Below are positions 42,383 through 51,503 of a stretch of DNA of 64,000 bases, in pieces. The notes under the pieces are model-generated. The model searched no databases. It saw only the letters and a list, made by a program, of their open reading frames with translations, and had not been told where the DNA came from. The stretch covers positions 1 to 64,000 of the forward strand of contig CAMLDY010000001.1 in assembly GCA_946478895.1 (NCBI GenBank), read 5' to 3'. The position numbers and the translations under genes were made by a program. Source of the stretch: an uncultured Gemmatimonadota bacterium. GTDB lineage: Bacteria; Gemmatimonadota; Gemmatimonadetes; Gemmatimonadales; Gemmatimonadaceae. The first letter of the stretch is position 1; every line of letters starts with the position of its first letter.

Positions 42383-43816
42383 TCAGCCTGCGATCTCGAG
42401 AGCCTCCGCCGCGCCGGTCTCGTAATCGACAACCATGATCCGGTGCGCGTTGGTATCCGCAACATACGCGTGATGCTCGCCTGCAGCGACACCGCCAGGC
42501 TCATGAAAGCCGCGCACCCACGTCCGGGCTTCCCGTGTCTCGACGTTAACCCACTTCAGCGCATCGTTGTATGAATCAGCGACGAGAACCTCGCCGTTCC
42601 ACACCGCGAGTCCTTGCTGGTGCTGCATCCGGACCTTATCCCCTCTGCCATCTGCATCGCCGAAGTCGAACAGTCCGGTTCCGACGATGGTTCCCACCGC
42701 GCCAGCTCTGTCAGTGTCCGCCCACCTGATCGCGCTCGATTCGGCGTCGGCGAAATAGACGCGTTTCCCATCGGTCGCGATTCCCATCGGTTGCGCCAAT
42801 AGCGCCTCGCCAAGTGGTCCATCGGCGATATCTTCACCACCCGCACCACAGTGCACGTGCGCGGCGCCGGTTGCCGCGTCGATTGCCCAAAGCTGGTGTA
42901 CTCCAGCCATTGCCACGTAAATAATGCCGTCGATTACGCAGAGATCCCACGGCGACGACAACGCGCCACTCGCGCGATCGGCGCGGGTGCGCATTTGCTC
43001 GCCGGTCCCGGCCAGTACTTTCGCGTCACCCCGCGCGAGATCCAACACCGCGACGATGTGACTCTCCGAGTCTGCGACGTACAGCTTCTCGCCGGCGAAC
43101 GCGAGGCCCTGTGGCGATCGAAAAGCTCGTACGCCCCCTCGAGATTGCGGCCCCGGCTTCAGGTCGGTGAAGATTCTGTTGATCTTCATTCGATAGGCGC
43201 TCGTGAGCTCCCCGTAAATCACTCGGTGGTGTCCGGTGTCGGAGATGGCGATCCGTGCGCGATCGACCGCAAGCTTGTCCGGATATCTGAGCAGACCCGG
43301 CTCGATCGCTGGCCGCTCGGGCTCGACGGAGTGCGCTGGCCTGTCCGAGCTGAGTCCTGCTGTCAGCGCCTCGAGAAGTGGTTCGAACATCTCGGCGGTA
43401 AATTCGCCGGCGTGCGCACCAACCACATAGCCATCGCGATCGATGACGGCGACTGTCGGCCACGCACGTACGGCGTAGGATCGCCACACTCTGAATTGCC
43501 GGTCGTTCACGATCGGGTGCTCGATCTCGTAGCGCAGGGACGCCTCGCGAATCCTGGCCGTCTCGCGCTCCGCGATATATTTGCCGCTATGCACTCCGAT
43601 CACGACCAGGTTGGTCGGAAACCGCTCTTCGATCTTCCGCAACTGCGGAAGGATGTGAATGCAGTTTATTCAGCCGTACGTCCAGAAATCGAGAAGGACG
43701 ACTTTGCCCCGCAGGCTTTCCAGCGTGAGGGGATGCCCGTCGGTGTGTATCCAGTCGAGGCCCGCTGGAAATTCGGGCGCTCTCACTCGAGGCAAGTCTG
43801 ATATTGGTTGCGACAT
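42383..43816 (-). CDS. NHLRC2-like thioredoxin-NHL repeat protein; predicted selenoprotein (Sec49)
   Basis: This is a 477-residue protein if the in-frame TGA at 43672-43670 is read as selenocysteine. The N-terminal thioredoxin-like domain reads [28 protein letters not shown]; human NHLRC2 has FxTYCCINC here, so U49 replaces the first Cys of CxxC and Cys52 is the partner. Downstream, [52 protein letters not shown] complete the fold. Residues ~160-477 form NHL propeller repeats ([38 protein letters not shown]). A hairpin fitting a bacterial SECIS follows the TGA. The ATG at 43816 gives [16 protein letters not shown]. Sec machinery genes are not in this window. A truncated gene starting at TTG 43642 would be the wrong reading. 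Confidence 0.85.
43634..43651 (-). promoter_or_regulatory. Predicted bacterial SECIS hairpin
   Basis: On the minus strand, CTTCCGC-AGTT-GCGGAAG: a perfect seven-base stem with a four-base loop whose second base is G. The stem starts 18 bases after the TGA and the loop 25 bases after it. Bacterial SECIS elements recognised by SelB need a short hairpin with a G in the first two loop positions, 16-37 bases behind the UGA. All criteria are met. Confidence 0.8.
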
Positions 43817-43824
43817 GGTAGCCT

Positions 43825-44832
43825 GTGAACGACGATAAATTGACCAGCGCCTCCCACCACCGGCCAGAAGGCGGCTTCCGGAATCCATGGCCCGACGCCC
43901 GGCAACATGGGTTTCGGGACTTCCTCAAATGGTCGCTGGTCGAACGACGGCGAAATCCGCGCCGCGCCGATCCCGATCCGGAATCCTTCCCGCGCGAGGA
44001 GCCGAGCTTCGTCGTACCGCGGGCGGCACCAAACGAGCTGACCATCACCTGGGTCGGCCATACGAGCTTCCTCGTACAGCTCGCCGGCTTGAACATCCTC
44101 ATCGATCCGGTCTGGAGCACCCGGGCGTCCCCGGTCCAGTTCGTCGGACCAAAGCGGTGGGTGCCCGCCGCCGTGGAATTCGATCGACTTCCGCCTGTCG
44201 ACGCCGTCATTCTTTCACACGATCACTACGACCACCTGGATGCAGGCACCGTATCGAGACTGGCCGCTCGATATCCGGCGGCTCTCTGGTTCGCTCCACT
44301 GGGCGTGGGGACGTTCCTTCGAGAGCGCGGTGCCCGAGATGTCACGGAGCGCGACTGGTGGCAGGAAGCGATGGTCGGCGCGCTGCGACTGGCGTGTGTG
44401 CCCGCTCAACATTTTTCAGGGCGCACCCTGGGCAAACGGAACGCCACGCTCTGGTGCGGCTGGATTCTTCGTTCGGCCGATCGGTCGATCTTCTTCGGTG
44501 GAGATACCGCGCTCCATCCCGAGTTCGGAGCGATCGCCTCTCGTTATGGACCATTCGACGTAGCCATTCTGCCGATCGGAGCTTACGAGCCTCGGTGGTT
44601 CATGGGCTCCGTTCACATGAACCCCGATGATTGCCTGAAGGCAGTCGCGCAGCTCGAGGCGGAGCAGCCCGGCCAGCCCGTGATAGTGGCGGCGGCGCAT
44701 TGGGGGACGTTCAAGCTGACCGACGAGCCGATGGACGAGCCGCCGGCCCGCATGCGCACCCTTTGGGAAACGGCAGGACGCGACCGCAGTCGGCTGTGGA
44801 TCATGCGGCATGGCGAAACCCGCCGACTCTGA
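43825..44832 (+). CDS. MBL-fold metallo-hydrolase (NAPE-PLD-like)
   Basis: A 335-residue metallo-beta-lactamase fold hydrolase. The N-terminal segment ([20 protein letters not shown]) and [28 protein letters not shown] are typical of the group related to N-acyl-phosphatidylethanolamine phospholipase D. The metal-binding motif is SHDHYDHLD (HxHxDH), then [18 protein letters not shown] and the late AAHWGTF. Zinc phosphodiesterase activity on a lipid is plausible. It starts with GTG at 43825, only eight bases from the divergent selenoprotein start. Confidence 0.85.
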   Translation: MNDDKLTSASHHRPEGGFRNPWPDARQHGFRDFLKWSLVERRRNPRRADPDPESFPREEPSFVVPRAAPNELTITWVGHTSFLVQLAGLNILIDPVWSTRASPVQFVGPKRWVPAAVEFDRLPPVDAVILSHDHYDHLDAGTVSRLAARYPAALWFAPLGVGTFLRERGARDVTERDWWQEAMVGALRLACVPAQHFSGRTLGKRNATLWCGWILRSADRSIFFGGDTALHPEFGAIASRYGPFDVAILPIGAYEPRWFMGSVHMNPDDCLKAVAQLEAEQPGQPVIVAAAHWGTFKLTDEPMDEPPARMRTLWETAGRDRSRLWIMRHGETRRL

Positions 44833-44935
44833 CGTCTCTCCGAAGCAGTGATGCACCGGTGGCGCCAACAGTCGCGCGCTATTGTGCGCGAATCTTGCTA
44901 TCGGTGCTACGAACCCTAGTACATGGAGCATTCCC

Positions 44936-45361
44936 ATGGCTGCAGCCAAGAAGTCCAGTCGTTCACGTGGTGGTAGAAAGCGCGCCGGATCGTCCGGGCG
45001 CAGTCGCGGTGGTGCTAGAAAGCGTTCGAGCAGCCGGAGCTCCCGTAGCTCGCGCAGCTCTTCGCGCGCACGTGGTGGACGGAAGTCGTCATCGCGTCGT
45101 CGCGGCAGTAGCGCACGCAAGTCCTCCCGCAAATCTGGTAGCCGCTCCTCAGGCCGTAAGAGCAGCGGTCGCAAGAGCAGCGGTCGCAAGAGCAGCAGTC
45201 GGAAGAGTGGTGGACGGAAAAGAAGCGGTGGCTCGCGCCGGCGCTCCCAATCACCGGTTGCACGCGTGAAACGCGTTGCGACGGGAGTGGTGCAACAGGC
45301 GGCTGGCCTTGGCGAGCGCGCCGTTGACAGTGTAACGGAGTTCGTGCAAGACCGTTTCTAG
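44936..45361 (+). CDS. Histone H1-like SRK-repeat protein
   Basis: A 141-residue protein. Residues 1-105 are almost wholly Ser/Arg/Lys/Gly (RGGARKRSSSRSS..., GRKSSGRKSS repeats). The last ~35 residues form an amphipathic helix (VARVKRVATGVVQQAAGLGERAVDSVTEFVQDRF). ATG 44936 has GGAG nine bases ahead. Such proteins resemble bacterial Hc1/AlgP-like DNA-binding proteins; nucleoid binding is inferred from composition only. A hairpin follows. Confidence 0.78.
   Translation: MAAAKKSSRSRGGRKRAGSSGRSRGGARKRSSSRSSRSSRSSSRARGGRKSSSRRRGSSARKSSRKSGSRSSGRKSSGRKSSGRKSSSRKSGGRKRSGGSRRRSQSPVARVKRVATGVVQQAAGLGERAVDSVTEFVQDRF
45161..45205 (+). repeat. 15-bp tandem repeat in the histone-like gene
   Basis: AGCAGCGGTCGCAAG occurs exactly at 45161-45175 and 45176-45190, with a third diverged copy at 45191-45205. 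It encodes repeated SSGRK. Confidence 0.8.
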
Positions 45362-45370
45362 ATCCTGATC

Positions 45371-45407
45371 CGCGACAGCTGCCGGTCAACCGCCGGCGGC
45401 TGTCGCG
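45371..45407. terminator. Long hairpin between convergent genes
   Basis: CGCGACAGC / GCTGTCGCG outer stem with an inner GCCGG / CCGGC stem, joined by one T-G pair, around a seven-base loop. There is no T run, so intrinsic termination is uncertain, but its place behind the histone-like gene and over the 3' end of the convergent esterase gene fits a transcription barrier. Confidence 0.5.
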
Positions 45408-46195
45408 ATGGAACTTCCGTGCTGCGACAGCCAGCGTTCGACCTCGGTGAACACGCGCTCGCGACCGTAGTCGACGGTGATGATGTGGCCGCCTTCCACC
45501 CAGACGAGCTTCTTGTCCCTGCTCGCGAGCTGTGCCAGCACCCATTCGGCAACACCGGGCGCAATGCGCGGATCCTCCCGCGACTGGATGACCAGCGTCG
45601 GAACGACTACCGCCGATAAGGTCTTTCGGGCACGCCGCACGACTTTCCACAGCTCGAACAGTGCGCGGCCGGTCACGGCACCATAAGCGAGATTCTTTTC
45701 CCGTTCGATCGGATTCTTGATCGAGCGCGGGTTCCGGGCGTTCACTTCGCCAGCCAGCGGGCCCCACAGCCAGTGCGTCCGCGCGGCAAGCCGAAGTGGT
45801 AACGGCATCCCGAGATAAGGCGCGATCAACACCAGCGATCGTACGGTTTCGTTTGCCGCAGCGACGATCGTGGCGAGGGCGCCTCCCATCGACAACCCGA
45901 CGACGCTTACGTCCGTGTACCGCGACTGCATTTTCTCGAGCGCTTTCTCTGACGCAACGATCCATTCGTCTGCGTTCGACTCGTTGAAAGCGCGCATGGT
46001 ACGGCCGTGTCCGGGTAACAGAGGCGCGAATACGCCGTAGCCTGCCTTGCGCAATCGTCGCGCGAGCAGCGTCAGCGTTTGCGGCGTGTCCCCAAAACCA
46101 TGCAGGAGGAGGACTCCTTTCGAGCCCTCCTCCTGCAAGTCGATCGTTTCAGCACCATTGAGAATATCGCTTTCAGCGCCGCGCTGATCGGCCAT
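45386..46195 (-). CDS. Alpha/beta hydrolase (carboxylesterase/monoacylglycerol lipase type)
   Basis: A 269-residue serine hydrolase. Oxyanion segment GVLLLHGFGDTPQTLTLLARRL, cap start APLLPGHGRTMRAF, nucleophile VVGLSMGGALA (GLSMGG), acid loop VIQSREDPRIAPGV and catalytic His in VWVEGGHIITVDYGRERV. The arrangement matches carboxylesterase Est30-like and monoacylglycerol lipase proteins. It follows the Crp/Fnr regulator by about nine bases on the same strand, so that regulator may share its transcript. Confidence 0.9.
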   Translation of the reverse strand: MADQRGAESDILNGAETIDLQEEGSKGVLLLHGFGDTPQTLTLLARRLRKAGYGVFAPLLPGHGRTMRAFNESNADEWIVASEKALEKMQSRYTDVSVVGLSMGGALATIVAAANETVRSLVLIAPYLGMPLPLRLAARTHWLWGPLAGEVNARNPRSIKNPIEREKNLAYGAVTGRALFELWKVVRRARKTLSAVVVPTLVIQSREDPRIAPGVAEWVLAQLASRDKKLVWVEGGHIITVDYGRERVFTEVERWLSQHGSSIATAAGG

Positions 46196-46204
46196 GCGTC
46201 CTCG

Positions 46205-46924
46205 TTACGTAGCCAGTTCTCTTGCGACCTGCAGCCGCGCCTCGTGATCACCGTTCTCTCCAAGCGTCGGAGCGAGCGAGCCCGGCTCGATCAGAAACGT
46301 CATTCCCTTCCTCTCGGCAATGCCCGCCGACACAAGACGACTCAGCGCCAGCGCAATGGACTCGCGCGTTGCGCCGACCATCTCACAGAGGAGACGATGA
46401 TGGCAGTTTTCGAGCTTGAGCCGCCCGTCCGCGGTGGTGAAGCTGCGATCGGTGCTCAGATGCGTCAGAGTTGAGACGAGACGTTGATCGACATTCAGCG
46501 CCGCTAGCTCGTGAAGCTTCTCGAGCAGGTACGCGCGCTCCGACATGATTTGCGATAGCAGTGGGATCGTCTGCGCGGGATGCTCTCTGACGAAAGCGCG
46601 GAACTGCGGTCCGCTCAGAAACATCGTCGTCGTCTCTTCCGAGGCGTTCGCGTCAGTGACGTAACGGCTGTTCGTCGTCAGACCTTCACTGCCGAATGTC
46701 TGGCCGGCCGTTGCGATCACAGGTACAAACCCGCGACCGACTTTGATTTTGTTCCGCAACATGACATGGCCGTCCAGCACGATGAACACGCCGTCCGCCG
46801 GAGATCCACGCTGATACAGTTGGAATCCTGGAGGCCAACTCGCCTTTGCACCATACGCGGAGATCGGCGCCAATTCTTCCGGTGTGAGTCGTGAGCGGCG
46901 TACTTCTGCTTGCCCGGTTCTCAT
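46205..46924 (-). CDS. Crp/Fnr family transcriptional regulator
   Basis: About 239 residues. A cyclic-nucleotide-binding-like domain (FQLYQRGSPADGVFIVLDGHVMLRNK...) is followed by a dimer helix and a Crp-type winged helix with the recognition helix in HRLLCEMVGATRESIALALSRLVSAGI. No N-terminal Cys cluster is present, so it is not a classical oxygen-sensing FNR. The PRTSxS-type cAMP pocket is not obvious. The ATG at 46924 is preferred over the TTG at 46939. It lies directly ahead of the esterase gene. Confidence 0.88.
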   Translation of the reverse strand: MRTGQAEVRRSRLTPEELAPISAYGAKASWPPGFQLYQRGSPADGVFIVLDGHVMLRNKIKVGRGFVPVIATAGQTFGSEGLTTNSRYVTDANASEETTTMFLSGPQFRAFVREHPAQTIPLLSQIMSERAYLLEKLHELAALNVDQRLVSTLTHLSTDRSFTTADGRLKLENCHHRLLCEMVGATRESIALALSRLVSAGIAERKGMTFLIEPGSLAPTLGENGDHEARLQVARELAT

Positions 46925-46998
46925 CTTGCTCTCTGCCAATGCGTTCTCGTCGGCGTCGATCTATCGCAATGTCCGGGCCTAAGATGGACCGCTGTTTT

Positions 46999-49098
46999 CT
47001 ATTTCGAGACCAATAGCGTCGTCGCTTCCTCCAGAGCGCGTGTTGCAGCATTGAAGCGCTCGCCGAGATCGGACAACTCTCTTCCGACAAGCGCTTCGTC
47101 ATTGGCTCGAATTGCTTCGTTCACCGACGGAAATACCATCGTCGAATATCCATTGTTCTCGTCGGATGCGTAAATCACGTTTCGGAACCAGGGGCGCGTC
47201 GCGAGCCCCTGCGGCCGTGTAAGCTGGCGTTCAACTTGGAGTAATGCGCGGTTTACGCGCGCGATGCGATCGGTAGACGGCTGAGCAGTAAGCGCGTCGT
47301 CCCGCGCCTTCGCGAAGGCGGCGGCGGCGACTTCGAGCTTGTCGATTGCTTCCGACAAACCCGCCCCCGATACCTTCCACCGCTTGTCGCCTATCGATTG
47401 CGATACCTGACCGGCAAACTTTCTCATTGTACGGGCGAATTCCACATAGTCGTATGGGAGCACATCGGCATTGGCGAGTCGCAGGAGCATTGCCGCGCCA
47501 AGTCGCGCCGTCGTCGCGTGGACCTCGAATGACGGATCACCGAATTTCGACATCCAATGGTAAGAATCGTACGCTGAGTGATACACACCCTGCGGTCCGC
47601 CGAACCCCCAATCGGCAATCGGAACCCCAAGATGGTTGTAGAATCCCGCGAAGTCGGATCCTCCACCCGGATCTCCCATCTGCGGCTCCAGTGAATCGGC
47701 GGCGAGATTTGCTCGTCTCCGCCACACATCGTACACGCTTCCCTGACGGCTTGGGTCCGGGATCTCGCTCGCCACATCCCTGATCAGCGCTCGCAACGAA
47801 GGAGATCCGCCCGCGCCGAAGTTCGGCCCATTCGCGACATCGTCCTGATTGAGATAAGCGACGGCGTGGTCGCGGAGTCGCGCCGAATCTTCTTCGACGA
47901 ATTCGGTGCTACCCAACAGTCCCCACTCCTCCGCATCCCAGGTCGCGAACACGATCGTTCGTTTCGGGCGCTTTCCGGCCCTGACCTGCTCGGCAATCGC
48001 ACGTGCAGCCTCGAGCACGCTGACTGTCCCGCTGACATTGTCGGCGGCGCCCGGTCCCCAGGCATCACGGTGGCCGCCGATCATCACGATCTCGTCTGGA
48101 TACACACTGCCACGAATGACGCCGAATGTATCCCAGATGTCCTTGTATGGATGCGTTGCCGCATCCGTCGTCACCGCCATTCGCGCGCGTACCGGCCCCG
48201 GCCCGACGTGGTATCGGAACGACAGGCCGCCCTGCCAGCTCTGAGGGATCGAATGTCCATCGAGTCCGCGCAACAGCTCGGCGGCGTTTCCATAAGAGAT
48301 GGGAAGCACCGGGATGCGCGGCACCTCCATCTGCGATAGCGCGATCCGCTTCGCGCCGGCCACACTCGGATAACCAGGCGTGCTCGGATCGCCATTCGGA
48401 TTCATTACGCTCCCGCGCTGAATTCCATTCGCCGGTCGCATCGGACCTGTGGGATAAACGTCGCCGCGCATGAAGCCATCCTCCGCCGGGTCGCTGTAAA
48501 TGAGCAGGCCCTTTGCGCCGTGCTTCTCGGCTTCCCTTGCTTTGATCCCGCGATAGGAGCGGCCGTAGCGCGCGATTGCGATCTTCCCCCTTACGGAGAC
48601 ACCCATCGAATCGAGCTGGGCGTAGTCTTCGATCAGTCCGTAATTCACATACACCACCTCGCCACTCACATCACCCGGTGCACCATAGCCGTTGAACGCC
48701 ATCACCTGCTTGAATGCGACCGACGTGGTGTCCTCGGCAATTGGCCCTTCTTCCAGCTTGAGCTCGACGGGATGGGGGGAGAGTCTCCATACGCGCGTGC
48801 TGATCGGATGCGGCATCCAGACCTTGTAGGTGCGCACCTCTGTTTCCAGCCCGAATGATTTCATCTGGGCGACCACGTAGTCCCGCGTGCGTTCCTGCGC
48901 TGGCGTTCCCGCCATGTGGGGCTGCATCGAAAGAAATTTCGAATGCGCCGCCGCGGTTGACGCGACCGGACGCGTGATCACGTCGGCTTCCAACGCACGC
49001 TCCTGCTGCGCCGCAGACGCGGAATACCCGGGAAGATTCTGCGCGGCCGCCGGAACGCTTGCCAGCAGGATGCAGATGGCACCGAATGCTTGTCTCAT
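46999..49098 (-). CDS. M28 family peptidase (glutamate carboxypeptidase II-like), secreted
   Basis: A 699-residue secreted peptidase with signal MRQAFGAICILLASVPAAAQ. The order is M28 part, an inserted PA domain (~120-290; VRGKIAIARYGRSYRGIKAREAEKHGAKGLLIYSDP), the zinc peptidase core (GGHRDAWGPGAADNVSGT with His and Asp; FATWDAEEWGLLGSTEFVEE with the Glu pair; HSAYDSYHWM) and a C-terminal TFR-dimer-like helical domain. This is the architecture of human PSMA/GCPII. It likely cleaves peptides in the periplasm or medium. Confidence 0.92.
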   Translation of the reverse strand: MRQAFGAICILLASVPAAAQNLPGYSASAAQQERALEADVITRPVASTAAAHSKFLSMQPHMAGTPAQERTRDYVVAQMKSFGLETEVRTYKVWMPHPISTRVWRLSPHPVELKLEEGPIAEDTTSVAFKQVMAFNGYGAPGDVSGEVVYVNYGLIEDYAQLDSMGVSVRGKIAIARYGRSYRGIKAREAEKHGAKGLLIYSDPAEDGFMRGDVYPTGPMRPANGIQRGSVMNPNGDPSTPGYPSVAGAKRIALSQMEVPRIPVLPISYGNAAELLRGLDGHSIPQSWQGGLSFRYHVGPGPVRARMAVTTDAATHPYKDIWDTFGVIRGSVYPDEIVMIGGHRDAWGPGAADNVSGTVSVLEAARAIAEQVRAGKRPKRTIVFATWDAEEWGLLGSTEFVEEDSARLRDHAVAYLNQDDVANGPNFGAGGSPSLRALIRDVASEIPDPSRQGSVYDVWRRRANLAADSLEPQMGDPGGGSDFAGFYNHLGVPIADWGFGGPQGVYHSAYDSYHWMSKFGDPSFEVHATTARLGAAMLLRLANADVLPYDYVEFARTMRKFAGQVSQSIGDKRWKVSGAGLSEAIDKLEVAAAAFAKARDDALTAQPSTDRIARVNRALLQVERQLTRPQGLATRPWFRNVIYASDENNGYSTMVFPSVNEAIRANDEALVGRELSDLGERFNAATRALEEATTLLVSK

Positions 49099-49125
49099 GT
49101 TCTGAATTGATCGAATGTTGGAGAG

Positions 49126-49740
49126 CTATTGCTCGTCGAGTTGCTCGAGCGCTGCGGCAATCGCGTCCCTGAGCCGTATTTCACCATCGATGCCGGCGGG
49201 AATACCTCCCGCGAGCGAGTTGAACTTCGAGACCATTTCTGCCTCGATGAACTTGTCGGTGTCGCGGACGCCCAGTATCTCGAGCGACCGCGCGGCCAGG
49301 CGTCGTAGCAGGCGAAGGGTCGATGCATCGAGCGCCGCCAGCTGCATCGGATCCGCGGCTGACGGAGATTGATCACGGTCACGTTTCCGTCGCGGCGCCT
49401 CCAGGAGGTCCGTTATCGGAGCCAGCTTCACCACGAACGATCCTGGAGTATGCTCGCGCCACTCGCTGAGCACGCCTCTCCGACGCAACACCGGCAGCAG
49501 AGAAACGATCGCGCCTCTGACCGCCGACACCCCACCCGGACTTTGGTTTCCCCGGCCGGTGATTATCAGAACTTCGCTCGCGCGACTGATCTGCCGCTCG
49601 CGAAGCCACGCCTCGGCGCGATGCCGCGCGTCGGCCGCGCTCGGCAGCGACTCCCGAAGATTCAGGATGTTGCGAAGTCCGAATTGCGCTTCGTCGAGTG
49701 CTTTCCAGACGGGCTGCAGCGAGCTCTTACCCGGCCTCAT
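49126..49740 (-). CDS. Smr domain protein
   Basis: About 204 residues. The ATG at 49740 overlaps the stop of the preceding gene (ATGA). The Smr (MutS2 C-terminal) domain is seen as NLRESLPSAADARHRAEAWLRERQISRASEVLIITGRGNQSPGGVSAVRG, where the usual D-L-H motif is N-L-R and the HGxG is ITGRGN. Nuclease activity is therefore questionable. The C-terminal part (residues ~130-204) is an extra helical region of unknown role. The longer frame to 49947 is not used because it lies inside the upstream gene. Confidence 0.75.
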   Translation of the reverse strand: MRPGKSSLQPVWKALDEAQFGLRNILNLRESLPSAADARHRAEAWLRERQISRASEVLIITGRGNQSPGGVSAVRGAIVSLLPVLRRRGVLSEWREHTPGSFVVKLAPITDLLEAPRRKRDRDQSPSAADPMQLAALDASTLRLLRRLAARSLEILGVRDTDKFIEAEMVSKFNSLAGGIPAGIDGEIRLRDAIAAALEQLDEQ

Positions 49741-50222
49741 TTGCACTGCGCCGGCGCCCCGGCTGGCAGCCCGAACGCGGTGGTGACTGCGATCTTCCAG
49801 CCTGAGTCCGTCTTCACGAAAATGCGTTCCGATACTCCGCTGGAAGTCGTGTCTTTCTGGGTTACGGTGTAGCAATACGTTCCGTAAACGACGCCCGGCG
49901 CGACTGAATGCACTCGCAGGTTCCTTGCGATCAGGGTGTCGGGCCACGTCGAATCACGCCGCGCACTCCAGCCTTCGTAGCCGAGCTCGAGCCCGCCCGG
50001 ACCGTTCCGGGCCAGTGCATCGGTGTGCAGGTAAGTCGCCAGGTAACGCGCGCGGTCGCGCTTGTGAATCGCGTCGATGTTTTCGATGAAAACCCGTCGT
50101 GCCGCAACGGTATCGGAGAAAGCCGCGACCGTTGAATTACCTGCAACCGTCGGATTTGCGGCGCACCCCGCAGCTGCGAGAAGCGCCATGAGGCAAAGGG
50201 GCGGTAGTGCCGTCGATGCCAT
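49737..50222 (-). CDS. SnoaL/DUF4440-like lipoprotein
   Basis: A 161-residue protein with the lipobox signal MASTALPPLCLMALLAAAGC. The mature part looks like a cystatin-like NTF2/SnoaL fold (VFIENIDAIHKRDRARYLATYLHTDAL...GGLELGYEGWSARR...SGVSERIFVKTDSGWKIAVTTAFG). This fold is used in many small enzymes and binding proteins, so no specific function can be given. It overlaps the Smr gene by four bases. Confidence 0.75.
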   Translation of the reverse strand: MASTALPPLCLMALLAAAGCAANPTVAGNSTVAAFSDTVAARRVFIENIDAIHKRDRARYLATYLHTDALARNGPGGLELGYEGWSARRDSTWPDTLIARNLRVHSVAPGVVYGTYCYTVTQKDTTSSGVSERIFVKTDSGWKIAVTTAFGLPAGAPAQCK

Positions 50223-50288
50223 GCGTCCCTGAAAAAATGGTCCGGGAAATCTTAACCCGGACCAGTGTGCTGCGCGACTCGTTGCGCG

Positions 50289-51503
50289 CTATTGGGTGAT
50301 AATTTTTTCCAGAATCCGCAGACCTCGCGCAAGATCAGAACGATCCATGATCAGCGGCGGGAGAAGCCGCACCGTATGCTCGCCGGCGGTGAGAGCAAGC
50401 AGACCCTCATCCCAACCGCGCTTCACCACTGCATTCGCCGACTCGACCACATCGAGCCCCCAGATGAACCCCGTGCCGCGAATCGCTCGCACCTTGCCCG
50501 AGCGCCGCGCGATGCCGTCCAGCTCGGTTCCCAGCCAGCGCCCGTTTTCGCGTACCGCTTCGAGTAGCGTCGGGTCCGAGAGTCGGTCGACGACGTAATT
50601 GGCAACCGACGCAACGAACGGCCCACCGCCAAACGTCGTGCCGTGATCACCCGGCTGGATCGCAGCGGCAATTTCGCCCGACACGAGCACGGCACCCATT
50701 GGCAGACCGCCAGCCAGAGGCTTGGCGAGCGTCACCATGTCCGGCGTGACACCTACGCTCTCGTACGCGAAGAAATGCCCCGTTCGCCCGAGACCGCATT
50801 GGATCTCATCGAATATCAGCGCAATCTCGCGCTCGGCGGTAATGGCGCGCAGCCGGCGGAGAAAATCGGGATCGATCGCGCGCACACCGCCCTCACCCTG
50901 TATGGGCTCGACGATCACGGCAGCAACGGTTTCGGAATCCAGAGCTGTCTGCAGCTCGGTCAGGTCGCGCTCGCAGATCGAGACAGCGCCCGCGAGAGGA
51001 CGAAACGGTGCGCGATAAGAGGGCCGGTCGGTCGCCGCCAGAGAGGCGAACAGCCGTCCGTGAAAGCCGCCCCGGAGTGCGATGATCTCCACCTTGGCGT
51101 CGGTGCCTGCCTGTCGTGCCCACCGCCGCGCGAACTTGAATGCACCCTCGTTGGCCTCCGCGCCGGAGTTGCAGAAGAACACCTTCGACGCGAATGACTT
51201 GTCGACGAGCTTCTCCGCGAGTCGCTCGCCGGGTTCCGTGCGATAGAGATTCGAGGTGTGAATGAGCCCGCTTGCCAGCGCGTCTGTGATCGCAGCTGCG
51301 ATACCGGGATCGCCATACCCAAGCGCGTTGACCGCGATTCCGCTGGCGAAATCGAGATATCGACGGCCGTCCGTGTCGATCAGCTCCACTCCTTCACCGC
51401 CCACGAATTGCATCGGGGCTCGTTTGTAAGTGCCGAGCAGCACGGAGCGCTCAGGTGCAGCCGTCACGGTTTCGACCTCTTCAGGCAGTGTAGCGGTAGT
51501 CAT
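50289..51503 (-). CDS. argD: Acetylornithine aminotransferase
   Basis: A 404-residue class III aminotransferase. The PLP lysine lies in DMVTLAKPLAGGLPMGAV; the cofactor-binding FCNSGAEANEGAFKFARRWA and LIFDEIQCGLGRTGHFFAYE are also present. It converts N-acetylglutamate semialdehyde to N-acetylornithine. It overlaps argB by four bases and ends the argC-argB-argD unit. ArgD-like enzymes may also act on succinylated substrates or on ornithine; the context favours arginine synthesis. Confidence 0.93.
   Translation of the reverse strand: MTTATLPEEVETVTAAPERSVLLGTYKRAPMQFVGGEGVELIDTDGRRYLDFASGIAVNALGYGDPGIAAAITDALASGLIHTSNLYRTEPGERLAEKLVDKSFASKVFFCNSGAEANEGAFKFARRWARQAGTDAKVEIIALRGGFHGRLFASLAATDRPSYRAPFRPLAGAVSICERDLTELQTALDSETVAAVIVEPIQGEGGVRAIDPDFLRRLRAITAEREIALIFDEIQCGLGRTGHFFAYESVGVTPDMVTLAKPLAGGLPMGAVLVSGEIAAAIQPGDHGTTFGGGPFVASVANYVVDRLSDPTLLEAVRENGRWLGTELDGIARRSGKVRAIRGTGFIWGLDVVESANAVVKRGWDEGLLALTAGEHTVRLLPPLIMDRSDLARGLRILEKIITQ

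Noticed and set aside
43642..43888. Treating the thioredoxin-NHL gene as two genes or a pseudogene broken by a stop
   Set aside because: The only interruption is a TGA at the redox Cys position, with no frameshift, and a hairpin of SECIS geometry follows. A random nonsense mutation is a poorer explanation, though not excluded.
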